DNA from: Alphaproteobacteria bacterium
GTDB taxonomy: Bacteria > Pseudomonadota > Alphaproteobacteria > Micavibrionales > Micavibrionaceae
NCBI GenBank assembly: GCA_030147745.1
Contig: JASBUS010000029.1
Coordinates: 1 to 36,428 of the forward strand
Reading direction: 5' to 3'
DNA: 36,428 nt
Positions 1 to 10,561 of the stretch are shown piece by piece. Below the pieces are notes generated by a model. It did not search any database. It had not been told where the DNA came from and worked only from the letters and a program-made list of their open reading frames with translations. Every line of letters starts with the position of its first letter. Positions within the stretch are counted from its first letter, which is position 1. A program made the translations under genes and the position numbers.

Positions 1-1404
<1,404 letters not shown>

Positions 1405-1455
1405 TTATAGCTTTAGATCTTGTGATCTGACTTAAAATTAAATTCCTACGATAAA

Positions 1456-1480
1456 GCGGTGCCGTATGTCACGGCACCGT
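1456..1480 (-). terminator. rpoB-rpoC intergenic hairpin (possible attenuator or processing site)
   Basis: A perfect 9-bp inverted repeat (CGGTGCCGT / ACGGCACCG, 5-nt loop) at 1457-1479 starts 12 bp beyond the rpoB stop. Read on the minus strand it is followed by only a short CTTTAT tract, so full termination is unlikely. It could be a weak attenuator, an RNase III-type processing site or a 3'-end stabiliser for the rpoB part of the transcript. The structure is seen directly; the role is inferred. Confidence 0.55.
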
Positions 1481-1490
1481 TTCTTGATGC

Positions 1491-4400
1491 TTATTCGCCG
1501 CTAGCAGTGCTTTGCTTCATATCGACATTCAAACCAAGTGCGCGCAATTCTTTTACAAGAACGTTGAACGACTCAGGAATACCAATTTCGAAGCTGTCTT
1601 CACCGCGGACGATGCTTTCATAGACTTTCGAACGACCTGCAACGTCATCGGACTTCACGGTAAGCATTTCTTGCAAGGTGTATGCAGCACCATAAGCTTG
1701 TAATGCCCAGACCTCCATCTCACCGAAACGCTGACCACCGAATTGGGCCTTACCACCAAGTGGCTGTTGCGTAACAAGAGAGTATGGACCGATCGAACGT
1801 GCGTGGATCTTATCGTCAACCAAGTGGTGTAGTTTCAACATATACATGTAACCAACAGTCACTTTACGGTCGAATTTTTCACCTGTACGTCCGTCGAATA
1901 GTGTTGTCTGACCAGATTTATCAACGCCTGCTTTTTCAAGAAGGTCTGTGATATCTGCCTCAGACGCACCATCGAATACTGGTGTGGCCATTGGCACACC
2001 ACGGTCAAGGTTTTTCGCCATTTCAACAACTTCGATGTCATCAAGTGTAGAGACTTTATTGTTGAATTCGTCGTCACCATAAACAACTTTCAACTTGTCT
2101 TTCAATGCACCGATTTCGTCTTTCTTCGGCTCTTTCACGTTTTCGAAGCTCTTGATCAATTCGTTGATCTGCCAGCCAAGGTTCGCAGAAGCCCAACCTA
2201 GGTGTGTTTCAAGGATCTGACCAACGTTCATACGTGATGGAACACCAAGTGGGTTCAACACGATATCAACTGGCGTACCGTCTTCCATGTATGGCATGTC
2301 TTCAACTGGACAAATGCGTGAAACCACACCTTTGTTACCGTGACGACCCGCCATTTTATCACCAGGCTGCATCTTACGTTTGATCGCAACGAAGACTTTA
2401 ACCATCTTCATAACGCCCGGAAGAAGCTCATCACCACGTTGAAGTTTTTCAACTTTGTTTTCGAAACGTGTTTTCAAGTCGTTAACCGCTTCGTCAAATG
2501 TCTTACCAATAGCTTCGATTTCCGCCATTACAGCTTCATCTTCGATTGCGATTTGACGCCATAGGCCACGCTTTTCAACATCATCAAGATCAGCGGCATT
2601 GATTTGCGCGCCTTTCTTCATGCTTACGCCCTTTGGCACAGACGCAACAGTCTGACCAATCAACAACTCGTTCAAACGACCATAGTAACCTTCTTCAAGG
2701 ATCTTACGTTCATCGTCACGGTCTTTTGCAAGACGTTCGATTTCTTCTTTTTCGATCGACAATGCACGACCATCTTTATCAACGCCGCGGCGGTTAAAGA
2801 CACGTACTTCAACGATTGTACCTGTTGTACCTGGTGGAAGGCGAAGAGATGTATCTTTAACATCTGCTGCTTTTTCACCGAAGATCGCACGAAGAAGTTT
2901 TTCTTCTGGTGTCATTGGGCTTTCGCCTTTTGGTGTAACTTTACCCACCAAAATGTCGCCAGGAGATACTTCCGCACCGATGTGAACGATCCCCGCTTCA
3001 TCCAAGTGGCGAAGCGCTTCTTCACCAACGTTTGGAATATCGCGTGTGATTTCTTCTTGGCCAAGCTTCGTATCACGTGCCATTACTTCGAATTCTTCGA
3101 TGTGGATCGATGTGAAGACATCGTCACGAACGATTTTTTCAGAAATAAGGATCGAATCCTCGAAGTTGTAACCGTTCCATGGCATGAAGGCCACCATGAT
3201 GTTACGACCAAGCGCCAATTCACCAAGCTGAGTTGAAGGACCATCAGCGATAATATCGCCAGCTTTCAACTTGTCACCAACGCGAACGATTGGGCGTTGG
3301 TTCACACATGTGTTTTGGTTCGAGCGTTGGAACTTCATCAATTTATAGATGTCAACGACAGGCTCATCTGCACGAAGCTGTTCAGTTGCACGGACAACGA
3401 TACGGTTACCGTCAACCTGAATAACTTCACCTGCACGACGTGCCGCAATAGCCGCGCCAGAGTCACGTGCTACAACGCGTTCCATACCTGTACCAACGAA
3501 TGGCGCATCAACACGCAATAGTGGAACAGCTTGACGCATCATGTTCGAGCCCATCAATGCACGGTTCGCATCGTCATTTTCCAAGAATGGAATAAGCGAT
3601 GACGCCACAGAGATAACCTGTTTCGGCGATACGTCGATGAAATCAATGTTTTCTGGCGGTGACATCAAGTTTTCACCTGCTTCACGACACTGAACAAGTT
3701 CGTTAGAGAACGCACCTTCTTCAGTCAATTCCGCGTTGGCCTGCGCGATTGTGTAACGCGCTTCTTCCATTGCAGACATGTAAATCACTTCGTCAGTAAC
3801 TTTGCCATCAACAACACGACGATATGGGCTCTCAATGAAACCATACTGGTTCACGCGTGCGAATGTCGCCAAAGAGTTGATCAAACCAATGTTTGGACCT
3901 TCTGGTGTTTCAATCGGACAAATACGACCATAGTGTGTTGGGTGTACGTCACGAACCTCGAAGCCCGCGCGTTCACGTGTCAAACCACCTGGACCCAACG
4001 CTGAAAGACGACGCTTATGCGTGATTTCAGAAAGTGGGTTTGTTTGGTCCATGAACTGTGACAACTGAGATGAACCAAAGAATTCACGTACAGATGCCTG
4101 AACTGGCTTAGAGTTGATCAAATCGTGTGGCATGTAAGTGTCGATATCAACAGATGACATACGCTCACGAATTGCACGTTCCATACGAAGAAGACCGATG
4201 CGAACTTGGTTTTCCATCAATTCGCCCACTGATCGCACACGACGGTTGCCCAAGTTATCGATATCGTCAACTTCACCAACGCCGTCTTTAAGACCAACAA
4301 GGTATTTAACGATTTTTAGAATGTCTGTTTTGTCCAAAACGCGGAATTCGTCGTCTTGGTCAATATCCAAACGTGCATTCATTTTCACGCGACCAACCGC

Positions 4401-5729
4401 AGACAAGTCATAACGCTCTGGATCGAAGAACAATGAATCAAACAATGCTTCTGCAGATTCTACTGTTGGTGGTTCACCCGGACGCATAACGCGGTAGATA
4501 TCGATCAATGCTTCTTCACGTGTATCACATTTATCAGCAAGCAATGTGTTGCGGATATATGCGCCTGTGTTGATGTGGTCGATCGCCAAGATTGGCAATT
4601 CTTTCACGCCATCAGCGTGGAAGCGTGCGATGTCGTCTTCGCTTAGCTCGTGGCCAGCTTCAAATACAACTGCACCTGTAGACGCTTCGATAACGTCTTT
4701 CGCCAAATATGTACCAACCAATGATGCGTCATCAACCAAGTAAGACTCTAGACCGTCTTCAACAAGCTTCTTCGCTTTACGTGGTGTGATTTTTTGACCA
4801 GCATCAACCAATACGTCGCCTGTTTTTGCATCAACAAGGTCGAATGGCAATTTAACGCCGCGCATACGGTCTGCATCAAATGGAATTGACCAGCCGTTTT
4901 TAACCGCTTTGTAGATATTGACGTTATAGAATGTTTTTAGAATCTCTTCATTCGTCATGCCTTGAACCATCAACGGATCAACTGGTTCGTCATTTGCTAA
5001 ACATTCAGCGCGGTATTTCGCTGTTGCTTCGCTGTCTAATGCGCGAAGGAATGTTGTTACTGGCAATTTACGACGACGGTCGATACGAACGTTTACGATG
5101 TCTTTCGCGTCGAATTCGAAGTCCAACCATGAACCACGGTAAGGAATAACTCGTGCAGCAAATAGGTATTTACCAGATGCGTGTGTTTTACCACCATCGT
5201 GATCGAAGAACACACCCGGTGAACGGTGCATTTGAGATACGATAACACGGTGTGTACCGTTTACGATGAATGTACCGTTATCTGTCATCAACGGCATATC
5301 AACCATGTAAACGTCTTGTTCTTTAATATCGCGGATAGAACGCAAGCCTGTTTCTTCATCCACGTCAAATACTGAAAGACGCAATGTTACACGTAGCGGC
5401 GCAGAATAAGTCATATCGCGCTGATTACATTCATCTGTATCGTATTTAGGGGCTTCCAGCTCATATTTCACGAAATCGATTTCTGCACGGTTCGAGAAGT
5501 CTTTAATAGGGAAGACGCTCGAAAGCACTTCTTGCAGACCCTGCATTTTACGTTCGTCTGCATGAATATCACTTTGAAGGAATAGTTCGTAAGAATCACG
5601 CTGAACGTCGATCAAGTTTGGCATTTCCACGACTTCTTGGATATTGCCAAAGAAACGACGGAGACGCTTCTTCTCAGCAAAGCTTACTTCATTCGCGATT
5701 TCGGATTTTTTTGCTGCTGTTTTCGCCAT
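1491..5729 (-). CDS. rpoB: DNA-directed RNA polymerase subunit beta
   Basis: This is the beta subunit of RNA polymerase, about 1412 residues, a normal length for Alphaproteobacteria. I start it at [10 protein letters not shown] (5729), where an AAGGTGA ribosome-binding site lies at correct spacing. The frame stays open 29 codons further upstream (to 5816), but that extension is unlike the family and falls in the leader. The rifampicin-pocket region near residues 549-575 reads [19 protein letters not shown] then [13 protein letters not shown]. The key Asp, His and Ser are the sensitive-type residues; Thr replaces the first of the two Asn seen in E. coli. The C-terminal catalytic segment [12 protein letters not shown] is near residue 1126. 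It has its own TTGACA promoter and does not directly follow rplL, being separated from it by a protease gene and a terminator. Confidence 0.98.
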   Translation of the reverse strand: MAKTAAKKSEIANEVSFAEKKRLRRFFGNIQEVVEMPNLIDVQRDSYELFLQSDIHADERKMQGLQEVLSSVFPIKDFSNRAEIDFVKYELEAPKYDTDECNQRDMTYSAPLRVTLRLSVFDVDEETGLRSIRDIKEQDVYMVDMPLMTDNGTFIVNGTHRVIVSQMHRSPGVFFDHDGGKTHASGKYLFAARVIPYRGSWLDFEFDAKDIVNVRIDRRRKLPVTTFLRALDSEATAKYRAECLANDEPVDPLMVQGMTNEEILKTFYNVNIYKAVKNGWSIPFDADRMRGVKLPFDLVDAKTGDVLVDAGQKITPRKAKKLVEDGLESYLVDDASLVGTYLAKDVIEASTGAVVFEAGHELSEDDIARFHADGVKELPILAIDHINTGAYIRNTLLADKCDTREEALIDIYRVMRPGEPPTVESAEALFDSLFFDPERYDLSAVGRVKMNARLDIDQDDEFRVLDKTDILKIVKYLVGLKDGVGEVDDIDNLGNRRVRSVGELMENQVRIGLLRMERAIRERMSSVDIDTYMPHDLINSKPVQASVREFFGSSQLSQFMDQTNPLSEITHKRRLSALGPGGLTRERAGFEVRDVHPTHYGRICPIETPEGPNIGLINSLATFARVNQYGFIESPYRRVVDGKVTDEVIYMSAMEEARYTIAQANAELTEEGAFSNELVQCREAGENLMSPPENIDFIDVSPKQVISVASSLIPFLENDDANRALMGSNMMRQAVPLLRVDAPFVGTGMERVVARDSGAAIAARRAGEVIQVDGNRIVVRATEQLRADEPVVDIYKLMKFQRSNQNTCVNQRPIVRVGDKLKAGDIIADGPSTQLGELALGRNIMVAFMPWNGYNFEDSILISEKIVRDDVFTSIHIEEFEVMARDTKLGQEEITRDIPNVGEEALRHLDEAGIVHIGAEVSPGDILVGKVTPKGESPMTPEEKLLRAIFGEKAADVKDTSLRLPPGTTGTIVEVRVFNRRGVDKDGRALSIEKEEIERLAKDRDDERKILEEGYYGRLNELLIGQTVASVPKGVSMKKGAQINAADLDDVEKRGLWRQIAIEDEAVMAEIEAIGKTFDEAVNDLKTRFENKVEKLQRGDELLPGVMKMVKVFVAIKRKMQPGDKMAGRHGNKGVVSRICPVEDMPYMEDGTPVDIVLNPLGVPSRMNVGQILETHLGWASANLGWQINELIKSFENVKEPKKDEIGALKDKLKVVYGDDEFNNKVSTLDDIEVVEMAKNLDRGVPMATPVFDGASEADITDLLEKAGVDKSGQTTLFDGRTGEKFDRKVTVGYMYMLKLHHLVDDKIHARSIGPYSLVTQQPLGGKAQFGGQRFGEMEVWALQAYGAAYTLQEMLTVKSDDVAGRSKVYESIVRGEDSFEIGIPESFNVLVKELRALGLNVDMKQSTASGE

Positions 5730-5923
5730 AGTATTTTTCACCTTATTTTCGATTTTGTGACACTCTTGAACGCCAAGAGCGCGACAACACAAAAACATGC
5801 ATAAACCTTCACTCACCTCTTACAGAGAGGTTGGTTCATACATGATCTAAACTGCTTTTATTTCCCAAATTCAGGGTTTTTCAACATTTGACGCCTTCTA
5901 GTCGGATCAATAAATGTCCGCCC
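5730..5923 (-). promoter_or_regulatory. rpoB 5' leader with two small hairpins
   Basis: About 190 nt lie between the predicted rpoB transcription start (near 5917) and the ATG. Two perfect 6-bp stems are visible: ACCTCT/AGAGGT at 5815-5831 and CTCTTG/CAAGAG at 5763-5779. There is no U-tract after either, so neither looks like a terminator. A leader this long before rpoB suggests translational or attenuation control, but no known riboswitch or ribosomal-protein binding motif is recognised. With the promoter and DnaA-box entries this accounts for the 327-bp gap 5730-6056. Confidence 0.4.
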
Positions 5924-5952
5924 TGTATGCAACAGTCATGCCAGATTGTCAA
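5924..5952 (-). promoter_or_regulatory. sigma-70-type promoter for rpoBC
   Basis: Read on the minus strand there is a perfect -35 TTGACA (5947-5952), a 17-bp spacer and a -10 CATACA (5924-5929). The DNA just upstream is A/T-rich and could act as an UP element. This gives rpoBC an independent start, which fits the strong terminator after rplL and the intervening protease gene. Confidence 0.7.
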
Positions 5953-5995
5953 GCGAGATTCGCGTTTTTGTGAAAATTTTTGTTGACTCGCATTT

Positions 5996-6004
5996 TTATC
6001 CACA
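5996..6004 (+). promoter_or_regulatory. Perfect DnaA-box 9-mer upstream of the rpoB promoter
   Basis: TTATCCACA, the strongest DnaA-box form, lies about 45 bp upstream of the rpoB -35 hexamer in the gap between the protease stop and rpoB. A single exact 9-mer can occur by chance in 36 kb (roughly 0.3 expected on both strands), so binding is only a possibility. Confidence 0.35.
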
Positions 6005-6056
6005 GCTTTTGAATCTTTTCAATTGGTTATCGAAAAATTTCCTGTGTAAAACTCAA

Positions 6057-8198
6057 TTAAGGCGCCCGATAGATTTCAACCGCCTTCGCCAGCGCCGAAT
6101 TTGGCGGCGCGATTTTAAGGTCAATAAATGGGTAAAGGCCACTATGTTTAGGATCACCACGGTCGATAAGCGACCTTGTCGTTGTAATCGTAATAATATC
6201 ATGCGCCTTAACTGCACGCCCCGCAAAACGGAAATCCGTACTCAAGCCCGATGCCGACATATCCAACACTAATGGTGCCTCATCACCAAATTGAACCTTC
6301 ACCGCCCCACGATGATCAATCGGGAAATACAACCCCGCACGCAAAGTGGTCAACACGCCATCCTCAGGCACTTCAACAAAATACGTATATTCACCGCTCT
6401 CGCCCATGCCGATTGACGGAACGACCATCAAACTATGCTGCGCCATTTCAGTTGGCTGCGTTTTTTGATCATAACGTGCGAAGAAAACCATATCCGCCAG
6501 CAAATTCGCCGCAGCCTGCGGATGAATAACGCCCGCGCCGCAGCGGTCATCCATCATTAGGCCGCCAGGCATCAGCTTTGGCGTAACATCTTTACCACTG
6601 CGTTCATCATATAAATCATTTTTCTGCGCGGTGAGCATTAACGCCATGAGCACATCATCATGCACCACCCCATTTGGCAATGCCGCGCTGCGTCCAAAAA
6701 TATCAAGCAAGCGCCGTTCAACCGCCGCAGCCGCAGGCGCAGAAAATGAAGTCCCAGAGAGCTGATCGCCACCACGCTTAGGCATAACAGCGCAGAATGT
6801 TGGACGTTCAGCACTAAAATCATGCACCTTGTAGCCGTCACCACGTTTAGTCACCGCACCAACGCGGACAATATTTTCAGACTGGCGCGAGATATTTCCA
6901 TCCTGCACACAGAAGTCAACACTATCGACCGTAATACATTGATGATCCCGCGCATTCCCCGCACTATTATAATGGACATATTCCGTATCAATATCTAACG
7001 CCCGCAGATATTGCGGATAGGCCCATGAAATGGTTTGATAATATTTGGCGTAATCATAGCCTTTCGCAGGGACGGACACGACACTCTCACTCACCACCAC
7101 AGGATGATGATAGCTATATTCAAGCACTGGCGTTAAATCATATTCATCAGATTCACCGATACGCATACGCGCCGAAATAAGGTTCGTCATCTTATGATTA
7201 TAATCAGGATCAACACGGCGCATCACGCCATGCGCCACGTAGCTAGTGTTATAGACATGGCGGAAATGGCCTGATTTTCGGTCTTCCTCCTGAGATTCCT
7301 TTAAACGCTCAATAACAAATAAAGTTGGGTCAAGATCATTATCATTCACCAAAACACCATCATATTTAATTTCACCATAATCACGAAAATCGGCTCGGCG
7401 ATACGCGCCAGTTTCAACCTTGATAAGCGGCGCCTTTTTACTCTTTAAATAGCTCTCATAATGTGCAGCAGACCAAATAAGCTGTTTCGCAGCATCACGC
7501 CCCGCCCAGATATCAGATAACCTTTGAATAATATCATGATTTTTTGCCGCATTTGCCATTTGCGCCAATGTCAAATCGGTATCACCACGCAGAGTCGAAC
7601 CAATATGCGCCAAATTAATATTCTGGCTCGCCAATATATCCAACAGATCAATCACCGCCTCGGTCTGCGCATCGAAATCCGCTCCCTGCAATAGGCCATA
7701 TTGCAAAGCATCATTAGAATAAAGGAAAGACAAATTGGCATGCAGGCCATTATAGATGTGCTTCACAAATTTAAAACCTTTAAGGCCATTCGCCTCAAGC
7801 AGCAACTGTCCCGCGCCTTTTTCATCCGCATTGCGCGCATGAATATTCGCACCATAGCGCAGCGCCAATTCAACGCCTCGTTCATCACCATGAGCCGCTG
7901 CCTCTAACAAGGCACGGTCACGCACAGCCTGAATCTCATTCATTTTCAGACCATTAAACTGCATTGTCGTGGCGTATAACTCAACATTCAAAGAATCCCC
8001 CATCTTAATGAGACGCACATATTCATCGCTATGCGTCTGCACTTTAATGCGGTGCTGTTCTCGAAGATAATCTACCGTATAATCAACAGCTTCGTATGTT
8101 GCGCCCGCAGCCGCCAACATAAAAACGCCAATTATGGAGTATTTCTTGAACCTCCCCTGATGTTGCGCGCCATGCTTTTTCGCATTTTTTTCGCGCAA
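6057..8198 (-). CDS. Membrane-anchored subtilisin-like (S8) serine protease with ankyrin-like N-terminal region
   Basis: The protein has 713 residues. A basic N-terminus is followed by one transmembrane segment (about 20-36), giving a type II anchor with the bulk in the periplasm. Residues 93-135 (LLEAAAHGDERGVELALRYG and beyond) resemble ankyrin repeats. The protease signature is GTSFSAP at 482-488, with Ser484 as nucleophile. Upstream, SAGN at 412-415 matches the oxyanion-hole Asn (N415). His323 in AHGV and Asp286 in VNDND sit where the other triad members should be. The spacings 286-323-415-484 (37, 92, 69) are close to subtilisin's 32-64-155-221 (32, 91, 66). The His and Asp motifs are degenerate, so activity is inferred. 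About 200 residues follow the Ser motif, possibly a P-domain-like beta module. The start is TTG at 8198, backed by GGGAGG just upstream; no other plausible start precedes the membrane segment. The substrate is unknown. Its location between rplL and rpoB is unusual. Confidence 0.75.
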   Translation of the reverse strand: MREKNAKKHGAQHQGRFKKYSIIGVFMLAAAGATYEAVDYTVDYLREQHRIKVQTHSDEYVRLIKMGDSLNVELYATTMQFNGLKMNEIQAVRDRALLEAAAHGDERGVELALRYGANIHARNADEKGAGQLLLEANGLKGFKFVKHIYNGLHANLSFLYSNDALQYGLLQGADFDAQTEAVIDLLDILASQNINLAHIGSTLRGDTDLTLAQMANAAKNHDIIQRLSDIWAGRDAAKQLIWSAAHYESYLKSKKAPLIKVETGAYRRADFRDYGEIKYDGVLVNDNDLDPTLFVIERLKESQEEDRKSGHFRHVYNTSYVAHGVMRRVDPDYNHKMTNLISARMRIGESDEYDLTPVLEYSYHHPVVVSESVVSVPAKGYDYAKYYQTISWAYPQYLRALDIDTEYVHYNSAGNARDHQCITVDSVDFCVQDGNISRQSENIVRVGAVTKRGDGYKVHDFSAERPTFCAVMPKRGGDQLSGTSFSAPAAAAVERRLLDIFGRSAALPNGVVHDDVLMALMLTAQKNDLYDERSGKDVTPKLMPGGLMMDDRCGAGVIHPQAAANLLADMVFFARYDQKTQPTEMAQHSLMVVPSIGMGESGEYTYFVEVPEDGVLTTLRAGLYFPIDHRGAVKVQFGDEAPLVLDMSASGLSTDFRFAGRAVKAHDIITITTTRSLIDRGDPKHSGLYPFIDLKIAPPNSALAKAVEIYRAP

Positions 8199-8203
8199 AC
8201 TAG

Positions 8204-8209
8204 CCTCCC
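8204..8209 (-). promoter_or_regulatory. Strong ribosome-binding site deciding the TTG start of the protease
   Basis: On the minus strand GGGAGG lies 5 nt before the TTG at 8198. The next ATG in frame is at residue 27, inside the transmembrane segment. The TTG is therefore the likely start. Confidence 0.6.
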
Positions 8210-8227
8210 TAGACTATTTATCGGTTC

Positions 8228-8256
8228 AAGCTAAAGTAAAAATACCAAAGTGTCAA
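8228..8256 (-). promoter_or_regulatory. Candidate promoter for the subtilase gene
   Basis: On the minus strand there is a perfect -35 TTGACA (8251-8256), a 17-bp spacer and a weak -10 TAGCTT (8228-8233). The predicted start leaves a very short leader before the GGGAGG ribosome-binding site. It lies between the rplL terminator and the gene, so the gene looks like a self-contained unit. Confidence 0.5.
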
Positions 8257-8286
8257 CTTTTCGAAAATTTCAGCCTAAGCATAAAT

Positions 8287-8316
8287 AAAAAAAAGCCCCG
8301 CAAATTCGCGAGGCTT
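8287..8316 (-). terminator. Intrinsic terminator after rplL
   Basis: On the minus strand a 7-bp stem (GCCTCGC / GCGGGGC with one G-U pair, 6-nt loop) is followed by eight Ts. It lies about 35 bp beyond the rplL stop and should end most rplJL transcription before the protease and rpoBC. Confidence 0.85.
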
Positions 8317-8351
8317 TCTTATTCTTAACTGCGTCGTGACGCTTAAGTAAA

Positions 8352-8726
8352 TTACTTAAGTTCAACAGTTGCGCCGTTTTCTTCAAGAAGTTTCTTGATT
8401 GATTCAGCTTCTGCTTTATCAACGCCTTCTTTAACAGCCTTACCACCAGCTTCAACAAGGTCTTTAGCTTCTTTAAGACCTAGGCCTGTGATGCCACGTA
8501 CTTCTTTAATTACGTTGATTTTCTTGTCGCCTGCAGCAACTAGAATTACGTCGAATTCTGTTTGCTCTTCAGCAGCTGGTGCAGCAGCACCTGCAACAGC
8601 AGCAACAGCTACTGGAGCAGCGGCGCTTACGCCCCATTTTTCTTCAAGAAGCTTCGCAAGATCTGCAGCTTCCATTACTGTCAATGCTGATAGTTCGTCA
8701 GCAATTTTTTCTAGATTAGCAGCCAT
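8352..8726 (-). CDS. rplL: 50S ribosomal protein L7/L12
   Basis: This is the ribosomal stalk protein, present as dimers bound to L10, that recruits translational GTPases. Its 124 residues are the normal length. The N-terminal dimerisation helix region is followed by the Ala/Pro-rich hinge (about residues 36-53). The C-terminal domain contains the conserved [20 protein letters not shown] segment. It starts with ATG at 8726 preceded by AAGGAG. It is 51 bp downstream of rplJ in the same operon, and an intrinsic terminator follows it. Confidence 0.98.
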   Translation of the reverse strand: MAANLEKIADELSALTVMEAADLAKLLEEKWGVSAAAPVAVAAVAGAAAPAAEEQTEFDVILVAAGDKKINVIKEVRGITGLGLKEAKDLVEAGGKAVKEGVDKAEAESIKKLLEENGATVELK

Positions 8727-8777
8727 AATATTTCTCCTTTTTGACCAATATCATTCTAGTATTTAGTATTAAACCGA

Positions 8778-9305
8778 TTACGCGTCTTTGGCAGCGTATG
8801 CGCCAACAACACGAGCGAGCTGACCAGCTGGAGCCGATACAACGCCTGCAATTTTTGTTGCAGGTGCTTGAATAAGACCAACGATCTTCCCGCGCAATTC
8901 GTCGAGCGAAGGCATCTTAGAAAGCGCTTCAACCCCTTTTGCATCCAGCACAACCGCGCCGAGTGCGCCACCAAGAACTACGAATTTTTCGTTTTTCTCA
9001 GCGAACTCCTGAGCCGCTTTTGCTGTTGCAACTGGATCGTTTGAGTAAACCAAACAAGTTGGGCCAGCAAATAGGCCAGAAATACCTTCAAATTGCGAAC
9101 CCGACAAAGCGCGTTTCGCAAGTGTGTTCTTTGTAACTTTAACTGTGACGCCCATCTCACGGCTATTACGACGAAGCTCAGTCATTTGAGCAACAGTCAA
9201 GCCAGCGTAATGCGCGACCACAATACCTTCTGTTGGCGCATCGCCTTCAGAAGAGAAAATACCATTGAGCATATCAAGCTCTTGAGCTTTTTGTGCGCGA
9301 TCCAT
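8778..9305 (-). CDS. rplJ: 50S ribosomal protein L10
   Basis: L10 is the stalk base protein that binds 23S rRNA and carries L7/L12 dimers. The 175 residues are the usual alphaproteobacterial length. The start MDRAQKAQEL at 9305 has a GGAGAA ribosome-binding site. The central VTKNTLAKRAL segment is characteristic. It is the first gene of an rplJ-rplL unit with its own promoter and a long structured leader, consistent with autogenous control by the L10-L12 complex as known in other bacteria. rplA and rplK, which usually precede it, are not in this window. Confidence 0.98.
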   Translation of the reverse strand: MDRAQKAQELDMLNGIFSSEGDAPTEGIVVAHYAGLTVAQMTELRRNSREMGVTVKVTKNTLAKRALSGSQFEGISGLFAGPTCLVYSNDPVATAKAAQEFAEKNEKFVVLGGALGAVVLDAKGVEALSKMPSLDELRGKIVGLIQAPATKIAGVVSAPAGQLARVVGAYAAKDA

Positions 9306-9490
9306 AAAATCATTCTCCGCGTTAAAACATAAAAAAAGGATATCGACTCACCGTCAATACCCATCCAAATATTCCCGTATACAGGGTTTGAACCCTATAT
9401 GGTAAACCAAACATAAAATCTCGATTTACCTATCTATGTAGGATTTATGTGCACTCATCGGTGGTGCGCACCTACAGTCTTGGACAGGAC
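9306..9490 (-). promoter_or_regulatory. Structured rplJ leader RNA (probable L10/L12 autoregulatory leader)
   Basis: About 185 nt lie between the predicted start and the rplJ ATG. On the minus strand TGTAGG pairs with CCTACA (9437-9476), enclosing an inner GCAC/GTGC stem with unpaired bulges, an arrangement compatible with the kinked L10-binding element. A second hairpin at 9380-9399 (TATAGGGT / ACCCTGTA with a 4-nt loop and one G-U pair) lies nearer the gene. L10-leader control is known in E. coli and Firmicutes; its presence here is inferred from position and structure, not from a covariance model. Confidence 0.55.
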
Positions 9491-9497
9491 GAAGCAA

Positions 9498-9526
9498 TCA
9501 ATAATCAAATAAACGTCGCCCGTCAA
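9498..9526 (-). promoter_or_regulatory. sigma-70-type promoter for rplJL
   Basis: On the minus strand there is a -35 TTGACG (9521-9526), a 17-bp spacer and a -10 TATTGA (9498-9503). It lies just after the end of the nucleoside hydrolase gene, so rplJL need not depend on upstream transcription. Confidence 0.7.
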
Positions 9527-9544
9527 GTGTTTTTCTATATTTTT

Positions 9545-10558
9545 TTATTTTACGTTTTTCATGCCTTCAACAAATAGCTTTTCCCATATATCAAAAACGC
9601 CTGCAATATCCTCAACGCCGCAGACCACTTTGATCGATGATGCGGCTGCGCGGGTGTTTTTATACCAGCCACGGCGATTATCAGCATCGCTCATATCTGC
9701 GGCATCTTCAGCCACATCAATATTGTAATAACGTATATCCGCAAATAGCTCTGGATATAGCGCCCATATCAGGATATTCGGGTCATGAACGGTTGGGCCA
9801 TCTGAGCCAAATTTTTCACGGTCTAGCGTTTCAACAAAGCTGGTCATATCAACGAATTGTTTTGGGAAGCGTTTTTTCTGCTCCGCGTTCAGCGGCATAA
9901 AATGCGCGACATCCATTGGGATGACATCAACAGGCACATCCGCACCAAAGACCACATTTAATGATGCAGGGTCTTGGAAGGCATTAAATTCTGCCCATGT
10001 TGTAATGTTACCAACGCGACCAGCTGGATTTGGTTTAGGACCTGGGGCCACTGCGCCGCTCATCAAAATCATACGCGCGACTTTATCTTTAACCAAGGCA
10101 GGATAATCATTAATTAGATGCGCAAGATTGGTCGCAGGGCCAGAAGACAAAATAATCAATTTACCGTCAATCGCCCTCAAACAATCCGCAATGGCGTCAT
10201 GCGCTTTTACATCTTGGCAAGGGACAGTTAAGGCACTTTCATCTTCAAGCAAGCGCACACCACAGAAACCTTCATCGCCATAGGCGCCATCACCAAAGGG
10301 GGCTGATCCATCAAAAGGCTGCGCCATGCCTTGATACACTGGTAAGTTATCTTCACCCAAATAGGTCAGCAGCATTTGCGCGTTACGCGTTGCATGGTTT
10401 AAGTCGGCATTACCGAAAACAGTCGAGAGACCATGCAATTTAATACGCTTATCCAAACGTGCCGCGCCCAGCGCCATGACAATCAACCACGCATCATCGC
10501 CGCCCATATCGGCATCGATCCAGATGTTGATTTCTTCTTTATTTTCTAAGCCCGTCAT
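9545..10558 (-). CDS. Inosine/uridine-preferring nucleoside hydrolase family protein
   Basis: Members cleave the N-glycosidic bond of ribonucleosides, giving base plus ribose for salvage. About 337 residues starting MTGLENKEE at 10558. The calcium-binding signature is present as DADMGGDDA (Asp15, Asp17, Asp21, Asp22), a variant of the usual DTDPGxDDA. Other family blocks are SSGPATNLAHL, AEFNAFQDPASLNVVF and, near the C-terminus, VHDPNILIWAL, where the last metal Asp and active-site His are expected. The frame is open 17 codons further upstream, but that extension would overlap the divergent gene. No signal peptide is evident, so it is probably cytoplasmic. Substrate preference cannot be told from sequence. 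Its start codon lies only 3 bp from that of the divergent PLP enzyme. Confidence 0.88.
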   Translation of the reverse strand: MTGLENKEEINIWIDADMGGDDAWLIVMALGAARLDKRIKLHGLSTVFGNADLNHATRNAQMLLTYLGEDNLPVYQGMAQPFDGSAPFGDGAYGDEGFCGVRLLEDESALTVPCQDVKAHDAIADCLRAIDGKLIILSSGPATNLAHLINDYPALVKDKVARMILMSGAVAPGPKPNPAGRVGNITTWAEFNAFQDPASLNVVFGADVPVDVIPMDVAHFMPLNAEQKKRFPKQFVDMTSFVETLDREKFGSDGPTVHDPNILIWALYPELFADIRYYNIDVAEDAADMSDADNRRGWYKNTRAAASSIKVVCGVEDIAGVFDIWEKLFVEGMKNVK

Positions 10559-10561
10559 AGT

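Noticed and set aside
2604-3236. Long antisense open frame inside rpoB on the plus strand
   Set aside because: Its composition is abnormal (many Phe, Cys, Asn, Thr), as expected for the complement of a strongly coding gene; rpoB is unquestioned here.
5730-5816. 29-codon upstream extension of rpoB
   Set aside because: The extension is unlike any RpoB N-terminus and contains a leader hairpin; the ATG at 5729 has the proper ribosome-binding site and conserved start.
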